A DNA stretch of 64,000 nt from an archaeon (lineage in GTDB: Archaea > Asgardarchaeota > Thorarchaeia > Thorarchaeales > Thorarchaeaceae), in assembly GCA_024276825.1 (NCBI GenBank), contig JAJRWI010000010.1, positions 124,001 to 188,000 on the forward strand, given 5' to 3'. Positions 27,276-35,997 of the stretch are shown here, piece after piece; positions within the stretch are counted from its first letter, which is position 1; every line of letters begins with the position of its first letter. A program made the translations under genes and the position numbers. The notes below the pieces were generated by a model. That model searched no databases, was not told where the DNA came from, and was given only the letters and a program-made list of their open reading frames with translations.

Positions 27276-28615
27276 ACTTTCGCAAGCATTATGACCTCTC
27301 TCTGAACAATCTGGCCCCGCTTACGCTCATAGATACGTAATCGGTTGGGCGATATCTTTAGTCGGTCATCAGTAATCTTCTCGCTGTGAAATGCCCTTTC
27401 GGGCAATAAGTATTGAACACTAAGATCAGTATTCTTCACAAGCTGGTCGAGATTGAGTGTGACCTGTCCATCATCAGAATTGATTGCAGGAATTGTCATA
27501 CTGATGCGCCCACCAGGCTTCAACCGTTTTTCGAGTGCCTGCAATGTGGAAGTATAGAGCTCTGTCAACTCACGAATCTGTTTCTCGGCAGCGGTCCTCG
27601 TAGGAGGGCTATCATATAATGGTCCAAGGTCTGGCTCGAAGGCAATAGCATCAACATCAAAGGGTATTATGCGATCTGCATCTCGGGCGTCACCAAGAAG
27701 AATTGTAAAGTCAAAGCGCTGACCCATCTCATGTCCCAGCCACTTTAGGTTAGATATTGCACCTTGTACCACATCAGGATTGATATCGATTCCAACACAT
27801 TTCATGTCTAAAAGTGCCGCTTCCATCAGGAGTGTGCCAGTACCACAGAATGGGTCAAGGACCGTATCACCAGCACGTGCACCAGCAAGACTCAATAGAG
27901 TTCGACATAGTTTGGGACTTGTACTAATGCCTGCTGAAATGTAAGGCCTTGCCTCGTCCCTAAATTGCTGTAGTTGGGAGTCGTAGACAGCACGGCTTTT
28001 TGCAAGATATAATGAGGTTTCAGTAAACACTGCTAGGATCTCTGCATTTGGCGGTGTCAGGAGATTATGTCGTGCGATGGTTGCAGGCCAGAGGGCGGTA
28101 TTGGGCCTGCTCGCATTTCTTCTGTCGGGCTCTTCATACGCGTAGTACACTGCCTTCTTGGCGCCCATCTGAACCAGTTTCTGCTTAATCCATTCATCCA
28201 TACCTAATGTGAACCTCTTGAGGTCAATACGTGGGGCTGATGGTATTGAGGGATATGAACTCACTCCGAATTTGATTCGCTTTCCTGAAACTCTTCTCCA
28301 TACATTATCAACCCAGTTGCATTCTCTCAGGGCCAGTCTTGCATTCTTTCTTATGCGACCCTGTTTGGGAAACGCATTCCTTGCAATCTTTACATCATAC
28401 TGTTTCACAACATGTCCTATCTTGAAACACCCGCCGAGAGAGGCCTGTATATCAATGAGTTCCTCACCGCTGAGAGTAGATGTTGTTCTCACAATTGCTG
28501 CTGTTCTAGAGTGGTCCACAATCTCTTCAAACACACCACGATCATCTAGGCGAACTATCAGTTCAGCAATGCTAAGCAACCAATTCTTTCCAAGTATAAA
28601 GACATACAGACTCAT
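27272..28615 (-). CDS. THUMP-type RNA methyltransferase (Trm11/Trm-G10 related)
   Basis: A 447-residue protein. The N-terminal 170 residues resemble the THUMP/NFLD region of Trm11-type enzymes. The C-terminal Rossmann-like methylase has the SAM motif VLDPFCGTGTLLMEAAL, the acidic motif VGIDINPDVVQGA, and the ARDADRI loop. The catalytic motif reads AFEPDLGPL where N2-guanosine methylases normally have (N/D)PP(Y/F). Related archaeal proteins with TEPxLGP exist, so this may be a distinct subgroup or a less active one. tRNA is the expected substrate. Its stop overlaps the longin-like gene and its downstream neighbour on the strand of transcription is the endonuclease IV gene, which lies upstream at 28612. 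Confidence 0.85.
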   Translation of the reverse strand: MSLYVFILGKNWLLSIAELIVRLDDRGVFEEIVDHSRTAAIVRTTSTLSGEELIDIQASLGGCFKIGHVVKQYDVKIARNAFPKQGRIRKNARLALRECNWVDNVWRRVSGKRIKFGVSSYPSIPSAPRIDLKRFTLGMDEWIKQKLVQMGAKKAVYYAYEEPDRRNASRPNTALWPATIARHNLLTPPNAEILAVFTETSLYLAKSRAVYDSQLQQFRDEARPYISAGISTSPKLCRTLLSLAGARAGDTVLDPFCGTGTLLMEAALLDMKCVGIDINPDVVQGAISNLKWLGHEMGQRFDFTILLGDARDADRIIPFDVDAIAFEPDLGPLYDSPPTRTAAEKQIRELTELYTSTLQALEKRLKPGGRISMTIPAINSDDGQVTLNLDQLVKNTDLSVQYLLPERAFHSEKITDDRLKISPNRLRIYERKRGQIVQREVIMLAKV

Positions 28616-29466
28616 GATTTTGTCCTCGTCAGCTCATCCAATAGAGCCTTTGCATATAATGCTCCTCTAATAGGAACAGGGGTCTCGGAGATTATCACAG
28701 GACTATATCCCTGTTCAAGAATAATGTCCATCAAGGGCGCAATATCGGGACCCCAAGACTCTCCCAGAGGCTTGTGTGAACTCTCGCCAGCCTTGGTATA
28801 GACGATTCCACTGACATGAAAGTGCATATTGTCAGTGAACTTCTTTCCAAGAGCATCCTCAAATTGATTGATTATCTTAAGGTAGTCATCATAACTCTTG
28901 ATTGCACCCTGTCTGCGAGCATAGATATGAGCCCAGTCGATTGTTGGTATTATCCCCTCATGCCCCGAACATAAGTTGATTATCTCTTCAACAGAACCAA
29001 ATGCATTGACCTTCCCTGCAACCTCAGGAGAGAGGTGTGCTCCACCAGCGGCATCACCAGCAACATCCCATACATCTTCCAGTGCCTTTCGAATCACTCT
29101 AAATGTCTCGTCATCGCTCAGACCACCACGTGTGCCAGGATGAAACACAATCCGCTTGACATTCATCAGTGGAGCAAATCGAAGTGCCTTGATCAGACGC
29201 TCTTTGGAACGTTCGCGAGTTTCTTCCTTCTTCGAAGCAAGGCTTATGAAATATGCAGCATGCAATGACATGAATATCCTAGATTCTCTTGACAGGTCTC
29301 CAATAACCTTCGCAGCTTTTTCTGATGTCCTGAGACCGTATACTGCCGCATACTCCAGAGCATCAAGACCACTCTCTTCGAGTATCTCAAAGACTCTCTT
29401 GACATTGCCCTTTGCCTCATCAGGATAGCCTGAAGGCCCAAAACGGACTCTACTCAGAGTGATCAT
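28612..29466 (-). CDS. nfo: Endonuclease IV-like TIM-barrel protein
   Basis: A 284-residue protein of the AP-endonuclease 2 / xylose isomerase-like barrel. Metal-ligand segments are visible: MSLHAAYFIS, RIVFHPGTRGG, PTIDWAHIYAR, DNMHFHVSGI and VIISETP, with the expected His, Glu and Asp residues in order. Archaeal endonuclease IV enzymes of this short length cut abasic sites. The start ATG at 29466 overlaps the preceding gene's stop as ATGA, which decides it over the ATG at 29487. Its own stop overlaps the methylase start by four bases, giving a three-gene minus-strand operon. Confidence 0.85.
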   Translation of the reverse strand: MITLSRVRFGPSGYPDEAKGNVKRVFEILEESGLDALEYAAVYGLRTSEKAAKVIGDLSRESRIFMSLHAAYFISLASKKEETRERSKERLIKALRFAPLMNVKRIVFHPGTRGGLSDDETFRVIRKALEDVWDVAGDAAGGAHLSPEVAGKVNAFGSVEEIINLCSGHEGIIPTIDWAHIYARRQGAIKSYDDYLKIINQFEDALGKKFTDNMHFHVSGIVYTKAGESSHKPLGESWGPDIAPLMDIILEQGYSPVIISETPVPIRGALYAKALLDELTRTKS

Positions 29467-29993
29467 TCCTCCATTGTAAACTCCCATGCGCAGTAGTATT
29501 CATCAGGATGGGGGTCAGGTGGACAGGCAATGCAACGAGTCTTAATGCGTGGGTCGATTGTCTTTGCAAATTCAGTGTACTCGATTATGCCAACTTCCTT
29601 GCACGGAAAGTCGGGAAGGCCCTTTCGTTTTCGAGCGGTCTGAACACGACACTCATTCATTCTGAATATCAGTGTGTTGTCATTCACCCATTCACTGGAT
29701 TGCTTGTTAAGGCGTGCATAGACACGGAATTTGAGTGCCATGTCTAGTGACCTGAGACCGCCCCCCGGCTCAATCCCCATCTCCCTCATGATTCGTTTAG
29801 CCTCAATTGGAGAGAATATCTTCCATGCCTCCTTGTCCATCTCAATCGCAACATCAATTCCGTACTTTTTCTCAAGAGCCAGAAAATACGCCCCATCCAT
29901 TGCTTGCCAAGCTTTTGCATACATATCAATTATCTTCAACAGAGTTTCTCTGGGGAGTTCTTCGAACATTGCCTTCACTCTCATGATTGGCAA
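29463..29993 (-). CDS. DUF6125-like small cytosolic protein
   Basis: The 176-residue protein resembles the DUF6125 / L-2-amino-thiazoline-4-carboxylic acid hydrolase-like group: an N-terminal helical part with AWQAMDGAYFLALEKKYG, a central MALKFRVYARLNKQ region, a strand FRMNECRVQTARKRKGLPDFPC and the C-terminal cysteine pair in RCIACPPDPHPDEYYCAWEF. The family function is not established. Cys and His placement suggests metal binding. It is the first gene of the minus-strand set with endonuclease IV and the RNA methylase, joined by an ATGA overlap. Confidence 0.65.
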   Translation of the reverse strand: MPIMRVKAMFEELPRETLLKIIDMYAKAWQAMDGAYFLALEKKYGIDVAIEMDKEAWKIFSPIEAKRIMREMGIEPGGGLRSLDMALKFRVYARLNKQSSEWVNDNTLIFRMNECRVQTARKRKGLPDFPCKEVGIIEYTEFAKTIDPRIKTRCIACPPDPHPDEYYCAWEFTMEE

Positions 29994-30095
29994 TGCATGC
30001 TGCGATTTTAGTCATTTGCTTGAGGATTATGTAATGAATAACTTTCGGAACTCTTTAATGAGAGATGCATAAGTCTGTATCTGGAGACCTCGACC

Positions 30096-31010
30096 ATGTC
30101 CGACAAGTCCAGAAAAACAGATCCCAAAGCATTTGTGAGTATAATAAGACCACAGAACTGCATCATCGGCGGACTCACAGTCATCTCGGGTATTGCAATC
30201 GCTCATCGCATTGCTCAACCATTAGTACCTATGGGCCAATTCCAGAATCTGTTTGTCCTTGGATACTTCATCTACTTCTTTGTGGCAGCTGCTGGAAATG
30301 TTGTGAATGATATATTTGATATTGAGATTGATAGGATTAACAGGCCACATCGGGCCTTGCCAAGCGGAAGAATGACCGTAAGGCAGGCTTGGATATATGT
30401 TGTCATTTTGAGTTCAATTGGTGCTCTTCTGGCATTAATTGTTGGGCTGTACTCCTTTGTGATAGTAGTATTCTTTGAGGTTGTTGGCTACTATTATGCT
30501 GCAAAGGGAAAGGAGCTTGGAATTGCTGGAAATCTGATGGTGGCATTCTCTTTTGCATTTGGCACGGTCTATGGCTCATTCATATATGGCGAAACAATTG
30601 GGCAGTTCATAATTCCAACACCAACTTGGCTTTTCTTCATCACCGCATTCATGATCTTGCAAGCTCGTGAGACCATCAAGGGAGCAGAGGATGTGGAAGG
30701 CGATGAGCTGAGAGATGTCCGCACAATTGCAAGAGTGTATGGACACAGAGCGGCCGCAGGGGTTTCTGCCATACTAAACCTGATAGGAATAACTTGCTAC
30801 ATTCTAATCTGGTATTTGGGTTATGCGAGCTTTAATCTCTGGCCACTTTTGCTTGCAGGTGTCATTGCTGTTTTGGGGGCCGCTATTGCGCCACTCGCAG
30901 GACCGGAAGATAAGAAAAAGCTGCTGATCGGCAGCACCTTGGACAAAGTTGGAGCATTAATCGGACTGATAGCATTCGTCGTGATACCATTCTACGGTGC
31001 GGTGTTCTAA
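30096..31010 (+). CDS. UbiA-family prenyltransferase, probable digeranylgeranylglyceryl phosphate synthase
   Basis: A 304-residue membrane enzyme with eight or nine helices and both UbiA aspartate motifs: NDIFDIEID at residues 71-79 followed by RINRPHRALPSGRM, and a second motif DVEGDELRDVRTIARVYG near residue 198. The NRPHRALPSG segment is typical of archaeal geranylgeranylglycerol-phosphate geranylgeranyltransferase, which adds the second isoprenoid chain in archaeal ether-lipid synthesis. This supports the archaeal origin of the window. It converges on the Yip1-like gene three bases away. Confidence 0.9.
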   Translation: MSDKSRKTDPKAFVSIIRPQNCIIGGLTVISGIAIAHRIAQPLVPMGQFQNLFVLGYFIYFFVAAAGNVVNDIFDIEIDRINRPHRALPSGRMTVRQAWIYVVILSSIGALLALIVGLYSFVIVVFFEVVGYYYAAKGKELGIAGNLMVAFSFAFGTVYGSFIYGETIGQFIIPTPTWLFFITAFMILQARETIKGAEDVEGDELRDVRTIARVYGHRAAAGVSAILNLIGITCYILIWYLGYASFNLWPLLLAGVIAVLGAAIAPLAGPEDKKKLLIGSTLDKVGALIGLIAFVVIPFYGAVF

Positions 31011-31013
31011 TTG

Positions 31014-31820
31014 TCAGTGAACTTGCCAGAATGTCCAGATCAGTACAATCATACACAATATGGAAACGATAAATGCCCACTGTGTTGATGTATCGTGGGC
31101 CTCACGTATTCCAAATATCAGCAGAAATCCGACCCAGAAGAATGAAGCCACTGTCAGGTAATCAATTATTAGCCACATAGGAGACTCATATAGACCCAAT
31201 ATTGCAGCGGTCAATGCTGCCTGCGTGTTCACACTATACGTGGGAGCCATGGTGAAGACCACAATCAATGCCAGTAGTCTGAACAGCACAACTGGAAGCA
31301 TGCTATAACCCACAATTGCAATAGTCTTACGCTTGTTTCCCCTACCACCTGTGATCTTGAATGCGAGATGTGCAAATGCAGAGCCAAGAATCAGATAGAT
31401 AAAGCCCAGTAGAACATTTGGCAGAATGGAAACAAGTGCACTAAGATATAATCCGCCACTATAGGGAGTGTTTAAGACACTCACATCAGTAAGGGTTCCA
31501 TTGATATTAACAGAAACCGTGAGCTTGGACATCATTGCCAACAAAAAGCCTGCAAGAACTACAGCATTTGCTATTATTATGAGAAATGGGCCCACCATAT
31601 CGGGGCGCTGAGCGATGTCACGATATGTTGGACTCGGTCTCAAAATGACTCCGAGAAGACGTTCGAATGGGTTCATATAGCGGATGTCAGGCGCCTCGGG
31701 TCGCTTGAGGAGTGGAAGAATTCTCTCAAGGGTCTCCTCTGCAATCTCTTCCTTGCAGACTGGACAGACAGTTGCATCAGCAGGAACCGGTGAGTCGCAG
31801 AACGCGCAACGACGGACCAT
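31014..31820 (-). CDS. Zinc-ribbon plus Yip1-domain membrane protein
   Basis: The 268-residue protein starts with a zinc ribbon (CAFC at residues 5-8 and CPVC at about 19-22). After a cytosolic linker with the Yip1-like phrase LLGVILRPSPTYRDIAQRPD come five membrane helices. The pattern RPxxxFxxIAxRPD, then LAFKITGGRGNKRKTIAIVGYSMLP, is the prokaryotic Yip1 (PF04893) signature. In eukaryotes Yip1 proteins work with Rab GTPases in the Golgi; archaeal and bacterial versions have no known role. The GTPase link here is inference. Confidence 0.82.
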   Translation of the reverse strand: MVRRCAFCDSPVPADATVCPVCKEEIAEETLERILPLLKRPEAPDIRYMNPFERLLGVILRPSPTYRDIAQRPDMVGPFLIIIANAVVLAGFLLAMMSKLTVSVNINGTLTDVSVLNTPYSGGLYLSALVSILPNVLLGFIYLILGSAFAHLAFKITGGRGNKRKTIAIVGYSMLPVVLFRLLALIVVFTMAPTYSVNTQAALTAAILGLYESPMWLIIDYLTVASFFWVGFLLIFGIREAHDTSTQWAFIVSILCMIVLIWTFWQVH

Positions 31821-31893
31821 TTGTCACTCCTCGTAATCTGGTCACACTTTAGATTGCTAATCATAATATAGCGGTTTCTACGATTGAAACCAT

Positions 31894-31927
31894 TTGAAAA
31901 AAAGTAAAGGGGCCCCCTCCGGCCCCT
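31894..31927 (-). terminator. GC-rich hairpin with T tract on minus strand
   Basis: On the minus strand AGGGGCC (31927-31921) pairs with GGCCCCT (31914-31908) over a six-base loop, followed by TTTACTTTTTTTC. It begins 12 bases downstream of the ECF-S-like gene stop at 31939 and separates it from the Yip1-like gene on the same strand. This is a strong terminator candidate. Confidence 0.75.
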
Positions 31928-31938
31928 CGCGAATTGGT

Positions 31939-32580
31939 TCACCACAGTTTAAAGTGCTCATAGAGCGGAGTCTTGAACACTATCATATATGGGATCACAG
32001 CATCCCATGTCCCTTGAAAGAGGTTTAGTACAACTGTCAGATACACTATTTCTTCAAGAGTGACGAAGGGATACAGGAGCGGGACTAGAACTATGTTTAC
32101 TGCAAGCATGAATACTAGTCTGACAACAAAAGCCACCAGCATCACTTTGAAATACAGTGATGCATTGGATAAAACAAATCCACCATGCAAGAGTGTTCTT
32201 TTTCTCGTGAGCAGATATGGTACTGCAATCATCGGAAGTGTTGCCAAGAACTTGAACATGGGACCGATTCCGGTTGGGTCCCAAATAAATAGACCAAAGG
32301 TTCCAGCAACCATACTAATACTACCAACACGATAGCCACCTATGAGAAATGCGATTATCCAGAATAGTGATACAGGGTCGAATAATGCAATTCCCCATGA
32401 GGCCCTAGCGAGTATTGACGCCGAAGGCGCAATTGCAATTGAGAGAGATGCAAGGAGGGCAGACACTGCAATCTCCTTTGCTCCTTTCTTGCGATTATTG
32501 ATGTCTATCGGCTCCAATTCAGAGGTCTCTGTTATTGTAACTGCTTCCACGCTGTTTTCATGATGTCTGGGTTCTGTCAT
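31939..32580 (-). CDS. ECF-transporter S-component-like membrane protein
   Basis: A 213-residue protein with a 35-residue charged N-terminus followed by about six hydrophobic helices. The IAVSALLASLSIAI helix, the FDPVSLFWIIAFLIGGYRVGSISMVAGTFG region with glycine-rich turns, and the overall size fit substrate-binding S components of ECF vitamin/metal transporters. No ECF ATPase or T component is in the window, so it would share a general energising module. The substrate is not clear. A GC-rich terminator follows the gene. Confidence 0.65.
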   Translation of the reverse strand: MTEPRHHENSVEAVTITETSELEPIDINNRKKGAKEIAVSALLASLSIAIAPSASILARASWGIALFDPVSLFWIIAFLIGGYRVGSISMVAGTFGLFIWDPTGIGPMFKFLATLPMIAVPYLLTRKRTLLHGGFVLSNASLYFKVMLVAFVVRLVFMLAVNIVLVPLLYPFVTLEEIVYLTVVLNLFQGTWDAVIPYMIVFKTPLYEHFKLW

Positions 32581-32654
32581 GGTTAAGGCTCAGAATGCGC
32601 CCCTTATAAAATTACTCATTGAGTAGTAAATACCCATAATTGAGTATATCAGTA

Positions 32655-33122
32655 TCAATAGCTATCAAGGATTTTTTGGATATGATCATGCAATCGTTCC
32701 TCGGGTGGCACAAACAACCTTCCGCGTTCTAGCATCCGCAACAAAAATCGTGTAGATTCGAGAAGATCAGGATTGATTCGCCATTCAGCCCATTCTATCC
32801 CCGAGTGAAGAGAGGTCCTGCTTAATACGAGCTTGGAAGATATCAACTCATTAAGCCCATTTAGAATTGTCCCGATAGTTACCGCTCCTATTACTGGGCG
32901 TATCTCGCGTGCCACCCTCAGAAGTTCAGATGTGCTCACCCAACCACCATTCTCGATAAGTAGTTTAAGGATCTTTGATCGGACTGGGTCGTTCTCAAGA
33001 ACTCCTTTGAGGGGCGCAAGATTCGCCGGACGCGAGGGGCGCTCATGTTCCCTTGGGCTCTCCCATGGCTCGAGAATCTTGTCAAATCGGATTTGTCGAA
33101 AGTCCATTGTGACATTCTCCAT
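32655..33122 (-). CDS. Winged-helix transcription regulator
   Basis: A 155-residue protein. After a proline/arginine-rich N-terminus it has a winged helix: LENDPVRSKILKLLIENGGWVSTSELLRVA, a recognition helix around TIGTILNGLNELISSKLV, and a wing with EWAEWRIN. The C-terminal RFLLRMLERGRLF helix may mediate dimerisation. The start could be the ATG at 33122 or at 33107. It is divergent from a TrmB-like regulator, with a perfect inverted repeat between them. Confidence 0.75.
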   Translation of the reverse strand: MENVTMDFRQIRFDKILEPWESPREHERPSRPANLAPLKGVLENDPVRSKILKLLIENGGWVSTSELLRVAREIRPVIGAVTIGTILNGLNELISSKLVLSRTSLHSGIEWAEWRINPDLLESTRFLLRMLERGRLFVPPEERLHDHIQKILDSY

Positions 33123-33165
33123 GACCTTAGACAGCGCAAGTTCATTTTAAACACAGTATTACATT

Positions 33166-33189
33166 GGTTGTGCGTCACAATTCACAACC
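33166..33189. promoter_or_regulatory. 24-base inverted repeat, candidate operator
   Basis: GGTTGTG at 33166-33172 and CACAACC at 33183-33189 form a perfect seven-base inverted repeat with a ten-base spacer, one helical turn plus spacing suited to a dimeric winged-helix protein. It lies in the 94-base spacer between two divergent regulator genes, 28 bases before the plus-strand start. Either regulator could bind it. Confidence 0.55.
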
Positions 33190-33216
33190 CTTATCTTAGT
33201 TTACACACTAGAGAGA

Positions 33217-33597
33217 ATGATGACAACCCATAACCAGATTGAGAACTTATTCTCTCGAAGCTTTGAGAAACCATCAGACCTCTTATGTTGTGCATTTGGT
33301 CTGAAAAACAGTGAGATTGACACATATTTCTCACTACTATCAGGACCAAAGACTGTAGAGGAGATCAGGTCAGTTGTTGAATGCGATAGGAGTACAGTCC
33401 AGAGAGCACTGATGAAGCTACGAAACAAAGGTCTTGTGGAAAGGGAGATTCGACATATCAAAAGAGGGGGCTACTACTATGTGTATAGAGCCCTATCTGC
33501 CGACGATGTACGAAGAATAATCCTTGACCTTCTTGAGAAGTGGTACCGCGAAACCAAAAAGTTATTGTTGGCCACATGGCCCGAGCAGCTTGAATAA
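33217..33597 (+). CDS. TrmB-like winged-helix regulator
   Basis: The 126-residue protein has a TrmB/ArsR-like winged helix: FGLKNSEIDTYFSLLSGPKTVEEIRSVVECDRSTVQRALMKLRNKGL in shortened view is a classic archaeal HTH pattern, with the wing RGGYYYVYRALSADDVRRIIL and a C-terminal helix. It probably controls the following ECF-S and hypB genes, which start 31 bases after its stop and run the same way. The effector is unknown, and the TrmB sugar-binding domain is absent. Confidence 0.8.
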   Translation: MMTTHNQIENLFSRSFEKPSDLLCCAFGLKNSEIDTYFSLLSGPKTVEEIRSVVECDRSTVQRALMKLRNKGLVEREIRHIKRGGYYYVYRALSADDVRRIILDLLEKWYRETKKLLLATWPEQLE

Positions 33598-33627
33598 AAC
33601 AGAAATCTTCAGGTTGGTAGATCAGCA

Positions 33628-34194
33628 ATGGACCTATTCCCACTACGAAAGAACACAGCAGCACTAGTGATACTAGCAATGTTAGCAGCACTTGGGATTC
33701 TCGTAAGATCATTCATTTCCATTCCCGTGGTACCAGGCCTTGTAGAACTGACTCCAGGATTCTTGTTCTCAATTCTTGGTGGCGTGATTGGAGGCGTGCC
33801 AGGGGGCGTGTTTGTCGGCGCCATCACGGGTCTTGGTGGAGCCCTGGCTGGAAATGAACCACCACTCTTACCAATGATTGGAAACATATTCCTTGGAGTC
33901 GGCGGGGGATATGCAATACATCTTGTCAAGGACCGCGACGGTTTCAAATATGCAACCATGGTAATTCTGGGGAGCGGCATAATAGGAGGATTCATTCCAT
34001 CGGCCACAATATTCGCATCACTCACAGACTCATGGGAAGTGATTGTGGGTACCGCCGCAATCGATATGTTTCAGGGCTTCCTTTGGGGGTTCATAGCATT
34101 GATTTTGGAAAAGTGGGTGATCAGACCAGTTGTGGGTCATTACATTTATCGTCCCAGAGACGGTTCATTTGACGAACTGGAAGAAGGAAAATAG
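33628..34194 (+). CDS. ECF-transporter S-component-like membrane protein
   Basis: A 188-residue protein with about five membrane helices. Its glycine-rich core (VELTPGFLFSILGGVIGGVPGGVFVGAI, here in part) and the LPMIGNIFLGVGGGYAIHL segment match ECF S-component style proteins. It lies between a TrmB-like regulator and hypB, with only one base before hypB. The context suggests transport of nickel or a related cofactor, but no nickel-specific N-terminal His motif is present, so that is inference. Confidence 0.7.
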   Translation: MDLFPLRKNTAALVILAMLAALGILVRSFISIPVVPGLVELTPGFLFSILGGVIGGVPGGVFVGAITGLGGALAGNEPPLLPMIGNIFLGVGGGYAIHLVKDRDGFKYATMVILGSGIIGGFIPSATIFASLTDSWEVIVGTAAIDMFQGFLWGFIALILEKWVIRPVVGHYIYRPRDGSFDELEEGK

Positions 34195-34195
34195 A

Positions 34196-34846
34196 ATGGT
34201 AGACAAGAAAGTTGTAATTGACATCAAAAGAGATCTCTTCGGGGCCAATGAGGAGGCCGCTTCAGAGAATGCTGAGATATTCAAAAAGCATGGTATAAAG
34301 TCAGTTGATATCATGGGCTCAGTAGGGACTGGAAAGACACACCTGATTGAGGCGTTGTGTGAGCGGCTCAAAGGCAAGTACAGGATTCTTATGCTTGCTG
34401 GAGACTTGGCCACCACAATTGATGCGGACAGGGTCGCCGCACATGGTGTTGACACCTTACAGATTAACACACAGACAGCATGCCATCTGGATGCCAGAAT
34501 GATCAGGTACGCCTTGAATAATGTCGACCTCTCCAAGTATGATCTTGTCTTTATTGAGAATGTGGGAAATCTGATTTGTCCCGCAGGATACTCTCTCGGC
34601 GTTGATAAGAAGATAGTTGTTGTGAGTGTGACCGAAGGGCCATATATGATCAGAAAGCACCCATTAACAATTAAACGCGCAGATATGGTGGTCATCAATA
34701 AGATAGATCTTGCAGAGGCCCTAGAGTTTGATGTTGGTCATTTGATTGCTGATGTGAGAGAGGTGGATGCAAACATCCCTGTTGTTGCAGTCAGCTCAAA
34801 GACTGGCGAGGGACTTGATGGGTTGATCAATGTATTAGATCTCTGA
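34196..34846 (+). CDS. hypB: Hydrogenase nickel incorporation GTPase HypB
   Basis: A 216-residue GTPase. It has the P-loop GSVGTGKT at residues 41-48, GDLATTIDADR, IENVGNLICPA, the guanine-specificity motif NKIDLAE and SSKTGEGLD, all in HypB order. HypB hydrolyses GTP while inserting nickel into [NiFe]-hydrogenase precursors, working with HypA. There is no His-rich nickel-storage N-terminus, as is usual in archaea. The ATG at 34196 follows GAAGGAAA and lies one base after the ECF-S stop, which fixes the start. It implies a [NiFe]-hydrogenase elsewhere in the genome. Confidence 0.95.
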   Translation: MVDKKVVIDIKRDLFGANEEAASENAEIFKKHGIKSVDIMGSVGTGKTHLIEALCERLKGKYRILMLAGDLATTIDADRVAAHGVDTLQINTQTACHLDARMIRYALNNVDLSKYDLVFIENVGNLICPAGYSLGVDKKIVVVSVTEGPYMIRKHPLTIKRADMVVINKIDLAEALEFDVGHLIADVREVDANIPVVAVSSKTGEGLDGLINVLDL

Positions 34847-34937
34847 ATATTAATCAATAACTGGACCATAATAGTCGTACTTTAGTTCAACAAAGCTATA
34901 AAATAGAGGAAGGGACATACTTGATTGAGAGATTGTA

Positions 34938-35990
34938 ATGAATAGGAAGACTGGGCTGATTATTGGAACCATTCTTGTCCTGGGCATTATAGTCGGTCTT
35001 AGAATGGTGAGCTTTGAGAATGTTGGAACCATAACTGTTGGCGGACTTCAAAGAACATATCGAGTCTATGTTCCGGATTCACTTGATGAGAGCAGAGCTG
35101 CACCACTTATTATCGCGCTTCATGGTGGAGGAGGCTCTGGTAGGGGAATGATTGATCTAACACAGGGGGGCTTCAACACACTGGCTGATGAGAGCGGGTT
35201 CGTGGTTGTTTATCCAGATGCTGCTGAGAAAAACTGGAATGATGGCAGAGGCATAGAGAGGTATCGCTCTCAGAGAGAGAATATTGATGATGTCGGGTTT
35301 ATTTCCGCACTTATTGATAAGTTGGCGGACCAATTGAACATTGACCTGAATCGTGTATATGTAATTGGGATGTCGAATGGAGCAATAATGAGTTTTCGTC
35401 TTGCATGCGAACTCTCAGACAAGATTGCTGCAATCGCCCCCGTATGCGGCTCCATGCCAGAGAACTTCTCGGCAGTGTACACCGCTCAAAGGACAATGCC
35501 AGTCATGATGATCAATGGGATTGACGATCCTTTGGTTCCTTAGGAAGGTGGTAATATCACCTTTGGAGATTTGGATTTGGGGCGTGTCATATCAGTTCAT
35601 AATGCAATTGACTATTGGGTACAGATCAATAACTGCTCAAGTGAACCGATAGTAACATGGGAGCCTGATAGAGATCCCAATGATGGCACACGAGTTTACA
35701 AAGAAATGTACTGCAATGGTACTAATGGAGCCGAAGTCGTCCTTTATGCAGTTGAGGGAGGGGGTCATACTTGGCCCAGCGGAAAGCAATACCTCCCTGA
35801 AAATGTAATTGGCAAGACATGTTATGATATTGATGCGAACAAGTTGATATGGAGTTTCTTTAGTAGTTATTCGTTAGCCAGCACAGGTGAAACCAGACCA
35901 TCCCAACCAAATTTGAGAGCTTTGACCTGTATGGATTTCTCTCCCAGAGTCACTTTTGCGTGCATTGTTGTCTTTTCCGTAAAGAGTTGA
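34938..35990 (+). pseudogene. PHB-depolymerase/LpqC-like esterase interrupted by an in-frame TAG
   Basis: The reading frame runs from 34938 to a TAG at 35541-35543 and continues in the same frame to 35990. The first part (201 residues) has a signal-anchor helix, ALHGGGGSG oxyanion loop, the nucleophile elbow GMSNGA near residue 147, and ends at GIDDPLVP with the catalytic Asp. The second part has GGNITFGDL, a CYDIDANKLIW end and the catalytic His in EGGGHTWP. In the family a tyrosine usually follows VP, so a single base change from TAT or TAC to TAG explains the break. The frame is otherwise intact, which suggests a recent mutation, a sequencing error or readthrough. TAG is an ordinary stop for several neighbours. 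Confidence 0.8.
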
Positions 35991-35997
35991 ATCATGA

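Noticed and set aside
35541..35543. Pyrrolysine at the amber codon of the esterase
   Set aside because: TAG ends several clear neighbouring genes and esterases of this family are not known to use pyrrolysine; a mutation or error is simpler.
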